Shown: positions 53,492 to 64,000 of the stretch, one piece after another
How positions within the stretch are numbered: position 1 is the stretch's first letter
How the letters are laid out: every line of letters starts with the position of its first letter
DNA from: Wuchereria bancrofti
Taxonomy: Eukaryota; Nematoda; Chromadorea; Rhabditida; Onchocercidae
Direction: 5' to 3'
DNA length: 64,000 nt
Assembly (NCBI GenBank): GCA_005281725.1
Contig: SSBO01000003.1
Span: 7,178,776 to 7,242,775, forward strand
Translations under genes and position numbers: made by a program
The notes under the pieces: generated by a model
The model's input: only the letters and a program-made list of their open reading frames with translations
The model's database searches: none
What the model was told of the DNA's origin: nothing

Positions 53492-56067
53492 CTGCTCAAA
53501 GCGAAAAAAAAGATATGTTAATTTTTTTTTTTGATTAGTTAAATCATTTTTAAATGAAATTACCTTGAACAAAGAATATGAAATAATGAAATAAACAAAA
53601 TAATCAATATTATGTGCTTTTATAATTTCATATTCCATGCATGAGGAGATATTTGCATAATTTAGAAGGAAATTTAATTTAATTTCAAAAAATTATTCTT
53701 TTAGCATTTCTCACTTGATAATACATATTGTTTTTTTTCTGAAAAATTTTTTAAGATAATTTTATCCATTTTTGTCAATGATAATAATGAAAGTTAGAAA
53801 TTATAAATTAAACAAATATATTCTTTCATTTTATCATTTCCATCTATGAAACTTTCTTTGATATACTTATTCCAAATGCATTTAGCTGTAAAATTTTTTC
53901 CACCAATTTAATATTAACATTTGCCTAAGGTTAATATAAATTATTCATTGGTTCAATGACTGATTTAGATTGTTGCATTAACATTTTTGAGATTCTCTGT
54001 AAAATTTCAGAAAAAAAAAAACAGAAATATGTTGAGCTTGCAGCTTTTTTATTTGCTAAATAATAATATTTGGTAAGTTTAGAATTTTTTAAATTAGTAA
54101 TTGTTTATTATCTATCGTATAAATATTTTACGCATTGTATTTTTTGTTGTTAGCAGAAAAAAGAGTTGAAATGTACCATTGAAAAAGGAATAAAATGATA
54201 TCTCGATAATCGGAATAGCTTTTAATCTTCATTGAATGTAATAATCGATATATTCCAGAATAAATATTGAAAAATTTTAGGGGCAAATATTTTGCACACA
54301 ATCTTGATACATCGAATTTTGACAATTACAGCAAAAATTGTCATCATCATTATCATCATCATAATAATAGTAGTAATCGTCATCATTATCATCATAATCA
54401 CCATCAATTTCTCAGTAATTTATCGAAACATCTAAGAGCAATCTAAGAAAATGTTACTACTACAATTCAATAAAAATTTCAGTTTGACATATTTTCTTGT
54501 AAACATTACATGATAATTTGAATAAATAATATATCTTCTTCATTTTCTCCTTATATAAAACAATCACTGTGTTTCGGAAAATTTCCCGAAATTACTTCAT
54601 TTCAAACTAATATCAACATTTTATCACTAATATCTTTTAAAAATTTCAATCAATAATGATATAATTGATACATGATAAACAACTACCAATCGTATACGAT
54701 ATTATCACAACGAAGATAAATTCATTAGTGAATGATACAACTGTTCTCTTTTATAATTAATAAATTACGGTAGGTAGGATAAGAGAGATCAGAGAATGAA
54801 AAAGAGTACGAAAGGAAAGAGTTAACTTTTTTTTCTCCACTTCTACTTCTATTTCTTTTCAAAAAAATTTTTCCTTCATTTTCTATTCCTATTTCTTTCA
54901 TACCTCCTAATAATATATTATCATCAGTTCTTCTTACTATCACATACTAACATCAGAACATCAATAATCTTTCAAACTTTTCTTCTCTTTCCTTCCTCTT
55001 CAATCTATTTCTAAACTTTTCATTTTCTCTACACAAAAAAAAAACAAACAAACATTTCTTCTCTTTCTAAGTGTGATGGAAGAAGAATGAACAAATTGAG
55101 AAGTTTATTATTTTAAAATTAAAATTATCGATAATATGCGAAATTCCCTCAAAAATTACAATTTGCTATTTACTTCACTTCCATCGTTTGATTCATTTAT
55201 TGACACAATAAATCATCACAAATATACTTTTTCTTATTTTATTTTTTCATTTTTGATCTTTTGCAAAATTTTTAAAGCTTTATCAAAATGAATTTTATAT
55301 CATTTTCTTCGGCATATGTCACTTTATATTCACTCTGATTTTAATCCCAATACACTTCTTTTTAGTAACAACAATATTTCAGCATTCAGTAAAATGCATT
55401 TTCTGAGACAACTACAAGGTTTTTTTTTTTGCAGTATAAAAAAAGACGAGGACTATAGATTAATATATAGGTTATAAGTTAACATCCATTAGTGGAATGT
55501 TATACCAAAATTATTCCTCAGAATCATCAAATCTTCTAGACGGTTATTTTATTTTAAATCAATTGTTGAAAGGCAATAAAAAAAAATATAGTTGAATCCT
55601 TTGGCCGAAAATTTGCATGATAGGAGGAGGAGGAGGAGGAGGAGGAGAAAGATTCACATCAGTATTTGAATTTTGAAATGATGCGCATTTCTCCTCCCTT
55701 TGAAAATGCGGTCAGATGACACTCTTTCTCCTTTTTTATTGCAGTTGTTTTATAATCAGGACTTCATCAATGAAGTAAAGTGGTCATCGATATCTGCTGC
55801 TGCTCTTTAGAAGGCACCTCAGATTGATTGGTGACAGGATGTGTCCCTGATACCCGTCCGTCATCTTGATGAAAAATCCTTCTTTAAACCTCTTCGTGCT
55901 CACCAACACCACCCCGTATCAGGCTGTACCGCGGTAGATCGCTACTTCACAGTGATTTTTTCACTCTCAATAATGATGGAAAGAAGGAAGTGAGCTTTGA
56001 ACAGGAGCAAATAAATGGCTGCAAAGAGATTTTGTTGGTTAGCCCAACAGAGAATCAAATGAACCAC
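53492..56067. other. Non-coding stretch with simple repeats
   Basis: AT-rich. Contains an ATC-type microsatellite (54343-54410) and a GGA run (55622-55647). The part after 55780 is less AT-rich and has short - strand frames, for example one containing DDGRVSGTHPVTNQSEVPS (about 55770-55870), which I could not place in a gene. Confidence 0.4.
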
Positions 56068-56185
56068 CTTCTTCTCTTCCTAACATTAGAACCTTGGCGA
56101 TGACACTGTCAACCCAGAACTCTCTCACCAACGTTTCACACTTCCTCAACTCATCTGCAACTGTCTTAAAATACGAACATTTCAT
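56068..56185 (-). other. Possible first exon of the unidentified gene
   Basis: An ATG frame MKCSYFKTVADELRKCETLV, then REFWVDSVIAKVLMLGREE, ends at a GTGGTT donor in phase 1. That is the phase the exon starting at 53491 needs. There is an in-frame stop just upstream of the ATG. The 2.6 kb intron would be long but within the range seen for rootletin. The joining is inferred from phase only. Confidence 0.3.
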
Positions 56186-57758
56186 CTCTTTCAGCAAATA
56201 TCAGTAAGTAATTTTTGAAATTAAATTTCACTATTTTTATTACGAAAATTCTTATCGTAGAGTAAAAAGTAGTGAAGAGGTTTCACCAATAAAATCATCA
56301 GTTCAACTTCTCTAAATCATAATCTGCTAAAATTTGAATTTAGGAATCTTTACTCAATTTCTACAATGGATGAATTTTTTTCTCTTTGCTAAAAATTCAA
56401 CAAAAAAAAAACCATCCATGTTTGCACTGGTAATCCTTATGAAGATTTTAACAATATTTCATTACTAATAAGAAATGAAAAATTCTACAACACTCAACAA
56501 GAACTAGCTACATACCGACTGATATGATTCCCGAGTATTCTCATATTTCATTTTAGTATATCAGAATTCATATCTCTTTCTTGATTTCATATCGATGAAT
56601 AATGAAACCAATAAAAAAGCCATCTCTGTAAATGAGTGGCACTGCTAACGATTAAGCTTGTAATGTTGACAATAAAGATTGATGTGCTTTGAATCAAATT
56701 TCACTAGCATTCTTGAAATATTCGGTTTTCATCCAAATACAACAAATAGAGTCGTGGAAGAGACAAATAGTATCAGTTGAACTTTAAAAATATGCTTAAT
56801 TTATGTTTGATCAACTACACTTTACTGGCCAAAAACAAAACTTCATTAAACTCTTTTCAAGATGAAAAAAGATTGCGTAAATTCTTCAGGATTGATAGCA
56901 AAATTGTTAACGTTATTCTTCAAAAATTGCAAATAATTTGCTCCAGAAGATCAAACTTATTTTTAATGAGTCTTCTCTAATTCATTTCAGTTGCTTACAA
57001 TTTACAAACAATATTTTCTCCCTTGTCTAGCGCTACCACTTTGATATCATTAAGAGTAGACGCAAGCGATGTATGACAGGTTCAAGTCGTTGTAAAAAAG
57101 TTTATGCACAAAAGAAACATACAAACCTGACATCACTAGTTATCAAAATATTGGAGTAAAAATTCGACACCACAAATCCTCTTTGCAAATATTACATCCT
57201 GAAAATTGTATCATACTGATTGACTGAGAAGCGTGACATTAAAGTTTATTAAGTTTGAAATTTGCACCTTTTACTTTTATGGTAGCTTATCAATTCAAAC
57301 TTCAATTCAAATTTTGAAATCTTTCAAAATAATAATAATAACAATGCAAGAAATTAGAAAAATTAAAAAATATAAGCAATAAAAAAAGAAATGAATACTA
57401 TTACAGCAACAACTCACTATGAACTTTAAACTTTACCATTCCAATTTTAATTATATGAAACGGTATAGTACGATAGAGTATGAATAATTTCCGAAACAAA
57501 TATTAAAAATTGTAATTCAGAAAGGAAAGATGAAAAAGAAACATTTGAAATGTAATTGCATATCGCGGGAGTATTGAGTTCATTCTCAACAAACACCAAG
57601 AATGAAAGAAGAGCGGGAAGAATGAAGAAAGAAGGAATGGCGCATTTCGCTGCTTAATTCATTTTTCACCATTACTTCCTCCTTGCACATTTTCTCCGAA
57701 CAAATAAATGATATTCCAAAAAATTTGGTGCCATGCAGTTCCTGGACTTCTTTCCTCA

Positions 57759-57801
57759 CTTGTCTACTAGTCTAGTCTAGACTAGACAAGACTAGACTAG
57801 A
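57759..57801. repeat. Palindromic CTAGT/CTAGA repeat
   Basis: About eight 5-mers of CTAGT/CTAGA in a row, so that the block is partly self-complementary around TCTAGA (the core TCTAGTCTAGACTAGA is a perfect palindrome). Confidence 0.8.
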
Positions 57802-58936
57802 TCAGTCTTATCTCAGTCATTACTACCACCACCACTGACAACCTACAACATACATTTATAATGAAAATCTTATTATCATTCATTTCAACTACGATTACCA
57901 AGTATTACAATGATAATTTATTATAACCCTTTCCCTTTATTTCTATCATCTTTTATTATCGTAGAAACTACCATTGAGTGATATACAAAGGAATGAGTAG
58001 AGATGAAGAATTATTTCCATTCCATTGGTAGATTTCATTCATTTATTTCGTTAAACATTAAACATCAAACGTTAAAATGCTAAAATGATGAATCCCTTTG
58101 AGTTGAACATCTAACCGCTTCTACCCTCAGTCCTCAAAAGTGGCAGAAAGTTTAAAAAGCGTATGCAAAAGTGTTAGAGAAAGAAAAAAAAAAGATGTCG
58201 CCATGGTAGCGGTGTCTCTGCTCGCTATACTTTCTTGACCCAATTTGTCCTCTCCCGCCTTCATCTTTTCCCTGTCCTCTTTCGTCACTGTCATCGTCGT
58301 TGTCAACATTTCACATTTTTGCCACTGGGTTACTGTAATCCACCAATTCGGTTGCAATAACCACACCATTTGTCGTTAAAGATGCCAAATGTAAATTATT
58401 TCCCAAAAATGAGAAACGAAAACGCAAGGCACTTTTTTTACAAAAAATCCGTACATTTACTATATTAGTCGCAGTCTACTAATATATATACTCTACCTAT
58501 CAAAATTGAAATATTCTGCCATATCACATTAATCATATTATGCTATCATCACTAGACAATGAATGAAGCAGGCTAATTGATTAATGTACCAAATTCTGTT
58601 ATACTTCCTAAAAAGTAAAAACGAGACAAGTCTTAACATTGCTAAAAATTCCTATAGTTAATGAAACCAAAACTTTTTGAAATTAATGACAAATATTCCT
58701 TCCAATTCACACTTCCATATTTTCTCAAATATAATTTATGTAAAATAAAAATTCCACCGACTTGTTTACTGCATAGAAGAAAATAAGTAAATAAAAGAGT
58801 TATATAAATTGTCGCTTCGTGTTTTTTTTTTTTTTATACTTACCTTTGCAAAATAGCAAATGGTACAACAAATCCTATAAACATCCCCGAGTTACATTCA
58901 TACATAACAGATGATAAATGAGTGTATGAATAGCCA

Positions 58937-58972
58937 TGTGTGTGTGTGTGTGTGTATGTGTGTGTGTGTGTG
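58937..58972. repeat. TG dinucleotide repeat
   Basis: About 17 TG units with one TATG interruption. Confidence 0.9.
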
Positions 58973-60396
58973 CACTATTGAAGGGACACTTTTTCCTTCT
59001 TTTTGTTAAATTTTTTGTCCCTTCTTTTTATGTTCGCATACATTAATTACAAAATCATAGATCGTGGATGAAAAGACGAGTTTCTGGTAAGAAAAAAGGA
59101 AGAGGAAAAAAAAGAAGCGCCGAAAAAATGGAAGAGGGAAGAGGAAAGAAAAGTAAGAGAAATCACTGAAGTGTTGTTTCGTTTTCAAAAATAAAAAAAA
59201 AAGGAAAAAATTTCGAAAAAGACAACTTCTCTTTTCACTTCCTTTCTTCAACAAACTTAACTAACCTCTGAAGAATATAAGTTTCATTTTTTTCTCTTTT
59301 TTTTTGTTCTAGACGACAAAATTGTGCGAAAATTTTGCAGATGTTTGTTTCTGAATATTGTTTTCGAAATTAAAAACTGAAAAGACGAATAAATTTGAAG
59401 TAGTACTCCTTACTTTCAATTTCATAAGAAAAAAGAAAAAACCAAAACAGATGTAAACGCAAATCTGTACTTCTTCCCGAACATCGTGAAAATTGTTTCC
59501 GTACCGATACAAAAACACACAAAAAGAAAATACTTTGGCAATTCTCCTCCCTTTGTTCCCCTCTCCCCGCAGCCATGATAATATTTACTTCATGACAACA
59601 AAAATAGAAACCATTTCATTTACCCTTCCTTATACCTCAAACTTTAATAATTGTTATCGCCTGAATTTATTAGGTCAACATATGGCAGTTATTCCCTGAT
59701 TTATCTGATATCACCCAAAATAACGTCCCGTCTTATGAAATGCACATACCGGATAATTTAACATTAAATTGAATATATTGAACAAGATATCGAAGAATGT
59801 AAACAAACAGGCATAGTACAAATCGAACATACCGTTAAACTACAATAACATAACACATTTATGTAATAAGAAAATAAAGTAAAATTAACCTAAACTTTGC
59901 AACTGCGAATCGCTTTTGCTCAATAAGTGAAGAAATCTCGCAACACAGAGAAATAGTAGAAAAACATAAAATTCCTTGCATCTATTAGTCTTATATAAAT
60001 CTAAGAGTAATTTACTACTAACATTTTGACTGCAAACTTGTCAAAGCATACTATATTCCTTTAGTTAAACTAAGCATTAACAATATAAGAATGTAACGTA
60101 TACTGTCAGTTGTCAATCCCAATTTGAAAAAGTATTTGGAGGATTTGAATAAAGGTCGCGTAACTTTAGCTTCAAACACATCTGATCAATCAAGCTCTTA
60201 GTATGAGAAGTTCGTTACTGCCAACAAAAAAAAAGAAAATGGTTAGATTTTTTGAAACTCACAATATCGATTTAACACAATATTGCTTTTAGACTATTGA
60301 GAAACTGAAGACTTAACAAAACGAGCATCAGAGTTGCAACGATAGAGTCACCGTCCTTCCACAGTTTTTTTTTTTTTTCCTATTGGATCCACACAG

Positions 60397-62031
60397 TCAT
60401 TTAAAAACGAAACCAATTTTAAACGGATCTCGTGCAACCAATGGCCGCCGACGACTATTTTCGAGGACAAACGTCTGCTGCGATGATACTGAATCGGGGC
60501 GCTTGAAAGAGTCGCCCGATTTAACATTTGCTAGGTGTAACGGTTGCTGTACCTTACTACTGTTCTTCCCAATACTTCGCAGTATTACTGGAGTATGGCG
60601 TTTGGTTTGTTTATTTAGAACGGTTCCTGGTGGAACAGTCATTTCATTGCTACCAATGATATTCATGTCAGAACGAGAAACTGGCTTGTCCAATGTATCT
60701 GCCAAGCAAAACTTCGCAATTAATAGCTTTTCACCGAAGAGTTCGTCCAGATGAGGCTCTACCGTATCCGTGCTTTCAACTTCCGCTTCTACATAATCGA
60801 TTTCCTAAAAAATTGTAGAATTTCTGTGGAAATCGTTATATATTTCAAAACAATTAAAGCATTTAGAAGTACCACCTAATCCAATCCCTCACTTCCAAAA
60901 CTTCAAGGAATCCCTACTGTAATTTGCTAGCACTAGAAAGGATAACTCCAATCCGATATTACTGTCTAGAAAATCCAAAAAAATTCTAAAAGAACTCCAA
61001 AAGAATGTTTGTTTGCAGAGTCTGATTACCTGGATTTCTTCGGTTCCATTGAAACCCAAATGCCAAATAAGCGGCGCTTCAAGATCTACAAATTTTGTGT
61101 AAAGTATAAAGTATCATGATGAATGGCATTAATGTGGAGAAAAAAAATGACTACCTGTTTGTAAGAACTGCAGTAGAATGAATATAGCTTGAAAGAGGCT
61201 GGGTGCTACCTATCTTCTTGGAGAAATAACTTTGATGTGCCGAAAGGACCTGGACCCTGAGGTACTCTTGCTGTGACGCCACGTACTGTCGCAGCAGAGG
61301 TCTCAGGGAGAAGGTCACAAGCTTTCTTTGAGTTGGGGAAGAAGTAGTACGTGAAGTAGTAAAAAGCTGAGAGGGAAATATCGAACTGGAAAATGTTGAA
61401 GTGAACAACGGTAACACTGAGGAATTGTGAATGAGCTAAAAGTGGTAAGAATTACTATAGGCGTGGGACGTAGGAAGATGTAGGATCAAAGACGAACGAT
61501 ATATGACGATGCATACAGATGACGTATGCCAAAAAGTGACATAAACCTAAATGTACAAAAAGCATGTACAAATTTGTCAAACCCACACTGAAGAAAACAA
61601 ATTTGGGAGCAGAAATTACTTCACAGCACCTTTATTTTCCAGTCACACAATTCACACCAGGTGGAAACCATGCTATCACCCATGAACTTGGAAAAAACTA
61701 GCAGAGAATGCTGCATGCAGGAAAAACCACAAAGCAAACTGATTCCTCCATAATTCTAACTTCTCAGTACTTTGAAAGAATGATATACTACTACTACTAA
61801 ATGCTTGGATTGTCCGAGAATTTCCTTACAGCGCAGTCCTCTCTGCTCACCTTGCCATCTCCCACCTGAGATATTCAACTTGCAAAGTAACTGACGTAAC
61901 GAATTACTACTACGACTACCACTATTACTACCCACTCGTACAACGGTGGCACTCGACGTGAGACTTTCAACATACCGAAGCGGAAACAATGAGACAGTGA
62001 GAAAGGGAGAGGGGAGGAGGACCTCGAAGCA
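60397..62031 (-). CDS. Unidentified protein, C-terminal exons
   Basis: The last exon, 60397-60804 (136 codons), starts EIDYVEAEVESTDTVEPHLD, continues ELFGEKLLIAKFCLADTLDK, and ends RRRPLVARDPFKIGFVFK. It is joined in phase 0 to 61030-61085 (DLEAPLIWHLGFNGTEEIQ). That exon needs a phase-1 donor, supplied by 61866 (CTCAG|GTGGGA), whose exon reads GSNSGSRSSNSLRQLLCKLN then IS. The 5' limit of that exon is unresolved, since the frame is open back to 62031. The tail is basic and serine/threonine-rich without visible membrane or signal segments. A nuclear or cytoplasmic role is possible but unproven. The frames at 61155-61437 look intronic in this model. I recognise no family. Confidence 0.55.
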
Positions 62032-62083
62032 CTATCGGCTGGCTGATGGGATGCTGCCGTCGGTGATTCGTAGGGTATGGTGT

Positions 62084-62085
<2 letters not shown>

Positions 62086-62123
<38 letters not shown>

Positions 62124-62140
62124 TACATACATACACACAG
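62086..62140. repeat. CA / CATA repeat
   Basis: (CA)n passing into (CATA)n. Several long open frames on both strands run through it. Confidence 0.95.
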
Positions 62141-62640
62141 TAAATGTAGCCCAAGAAAAGAACAGGAGGGCATTTGTGGGAAATGCGAGCAGCACGCTGA
62201 GTTTTGCATTTATGCCTAAAATTTTTTGGGGCTGGCACGCCAGGAACGGAACGAGGACGGATGGGGCAGCACCCGGCACCGGCAACAGCATCAGCAAATG
62301 ACCCATCGACGACGTCGCCCCCTCCTTGAAGCCGTCGCCGACCGACATCAGCAAGATCGTCGCCACCTGGTACGACGTACCCGACCCAGACATTTTCATC
62401 TCCTCCCATCTATACATACAACGAAGCCTAACAAAACTACTACTAAAATACATGTATACATACACATACATATATACACATACACACACACACACACACA
62501 GGATGGCACCCACCGATACACACCGACACTCACCCTTACTGCTCGACCCCTTCAAGAACCTGACACCGAAGAAATAATGGAGGAGGAATAGCCCCTTCTC
62601 CTAACTCATCTCACCCAGACTTGACGTCCCGTAAAGATCC
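62141..62640. other. GC-rich patch, coding status unclear
   Basis: Much richer in G+C than its surroundings, especially 62215-62400. The + strand has a protein-like stretch, LKPSPTDISKIVATWYDVPD then PDIF, with many C-ending codons (62320-62395), and after a CACAG a short frame ending PLQEPDTEEIMEEE (to 62591). The frames are not continuous and the - strand is open too. A second CA repeat lies at 62475-62500. It may be an exon or a 5' leader of a gene continuing to the right. Confidence 0.25.
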
Positions 62641-64000
62641 CCTTACTTCATTCCCTCCCATTATACAAATATCAGATCCGAGAAATGACGAGTTTCCGGT
62701 GACGTGTTGCATCAGCTTGCTCGAGAGCAGATGAGATAGCGACAATGCTCACCATATGCAACCCATCCTGTAAACCTCTGGGTAATCTCAAATAACCTGC
62801 TACGAATCATGGATAACAATAAGCTGGATGATACTTCTCTCCCCAAATGAACAACTGGAATAACCTACAACCATATCGGTAATTACAACACAAAAGACGA
62901 GCACACACATTCAGATCACATTACTATGCAGGAACAACACAACTCAGAGTCATTATCACTCCACAGGAATGACCACAACTCATTATCAACCCATTCTTTC
63001 CTCTCTCTACTCGTCCGAAAGTTATCAGTGTCTAAAAAGTTTCTCTTCTTTGTATGCTTTCATTTTTTACCCTTCCATAAAATACCCTTAGTGAATATAA
63101 ACATTGTACATATACCTGTGTGCGTATACATACACGTGCACGTACGCACGCCAGATACATCGCAAAACATAATGGCATGTAGGAAGGTTAGAATGATCTA
63201 GATAACTGCCTTTGCACTCCCACAACACACACGGGAGCATAAGAAATAGGCATTAGTAAAAGATAAGCGGAGATTTAGAAGGACATAATTTCATGGCAGC
63301 ATTGATTTACGTTAAAGTGAAAGATTCGGCACACACGCATGCTACTAAGATGAAAGTGAATCTAGTCACATTTTAGTAAATGATTTAATTAACTACTCAT
63401 CACTTCTTTTCTTCAACAAGCAATATTGCATTAGCAGCCTACACTAACACGGACGTTCGTTCATCACACACAAACACACACACACATACGTACAACACAC
63501 ATACATACGCATGTACACGTACACAGACATACCTATGTCCATGAATTCGCATGTGGTCTATTCGATACTTTTACAACTACATAGAAGGTGAAGAGAAACG
63601 ATGATAGCTAGTAGTGGAAAGGAAGGATTTTGTGTTGCCAAGAGAAAAGATGAACAAGACTGATTGCTTGGTAGGCATTGGTAGAGAGCCAACTTGTCCT
63701 AACAATTCATCTTTTCTTACTTTTCAAAAAACTTTTAAAAGAAAAAGCTACTGCTGAATGCTCCCCTTCTAACAATCAACTCAACTACTACACCACTACA
63801 ATGAAAAAACTGATTGGAACAATCAAATGGCATATATACTTCATACTTGTAATGACTATTTTGTCTTTCCTGAAATGAAATGTAAAACATTTGAGGTATT
63901 TCTCAAATCCATCGGTAAATTGCTACTTAGCTACAAATCTTTTCAATATAATCCACTTACATCTACTAAGATGGTAGTTAATGCATTCATTTCCTACATT
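62641..64000. other. Right end, no gene seen
   Basis: Rich in CA/TACA runs (63115-63150, 63466-63530). No exon-like frame with splice sites could be assembled. Confidence 0.4.

Larger units (their letters stand above)
56186..60396. other. Gene-poor 4.2 kb
   Basis: No convincing exons. Contains the CTAGT/CTAGA palindromic repeat (57759-57801), a TG repeat (58937-58972) and purine- or pyrimidine-rich stretches (59080-59260). The frames at 58127-58369 and 59006-59254 are low-complexity. Confidence 0.5.

Noticed and set aside
61151..61417. 88-codon - strand frame as an exon of the 60.4 kb gene
   Set aside because: None of its donors gives the phase required by the exon at 61085, while 61866 does. 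Treated as intron, though not excluded.
62085..62555. 156-codon - strand frame
   Set aside because: Both ends are CA-repeat translation. The middle is antisense to an equally open + strand frame.
1..64000. tRNA or rRNA genes
   Set aside because: No B-box (GGTTCRANNCC) with a paired A-box and no rRNA-like sequence seen on either strand by eye.

Overview
The window reads as nuclear DNA of a parasitic nematode, most likely a filarial or other spirurid species. The evidence is the AT-rich sequence, genes cut into many short exons joined at TTTTCAG-like acceptors, an astacin-free but typical cuticle collagen (N-terminal membrane anchor, RRREKR cleavage site, Gly-X-Y blocks, C-terminal CDHCPPPRTAPGY), and worm-type DEG/ENaC and rootletin genes. 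The species cannot be fixed from the sequence alone. I see no bacterial genes, rRNA, tRNA or CRISPR. All exon models below were joined by hand from open frames, splice sites and matching intron phases. Family names rest on recalled protein families, not on a search.

Left end (1-7.5 kb): the 3' ten exons of a DEG/ENaC (degenerin) channel subunit on the + strand, cut by the window edge, face the first six exons of an IRE1 (ire-1) unfolded-protein sensor on the - strand. The IRE1 transmembrane, kinase and RNase part is not between them, so either the channel gene lies inside an ire-1 intron or ire-1 is broken. The stretch 7.5-11.7 kb is gene-poor.

11.9-33.2 kb: one very large - strand gene, the ciliary-rootlet coiled-coil protein rootletin (CHE-10/CROCC), about 40 exons and about 1,910 residues. 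Its introns hold three perfect inverted repeats and a 24-bp tandem repeat. Just upstream, on the other strand, is a weak candidate for a small secreted peptide (33.7-34.0 kb).

37.1-40.8 kb: a short single-pass membrane protein and a complete nine-exon cuticle collagen, both - strand. The stretch 40.8-43.4 kb is gene-poor but carries a 33-bp minisatellite.

43.5-49.3 kb: two + strand genes in tandem, both related to the nuclear zinc-finger protein ZC4H2. They share every intron position and phase and have two exons of identical length, but their protein sequences have diverged strongly. This is the most interesting structure in the window.

50.4-62.0 kb: two unrecognised - strand genes (50.4-53.5 kb, possibly with a first exon near 56.1 kb, and 60.4-62.0 kb) separated by gene-poor, microsatellite-rich DNA. 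The final 2 kb is rich in CA repeats, with a GC-rich patch at 62.15-62.64 kb that I could not assign. The genes do not form an evident pathway. Rootletin, IRE1 and DEG/ENaC serve sensory cilia, ER stress and ion conduction respectively.
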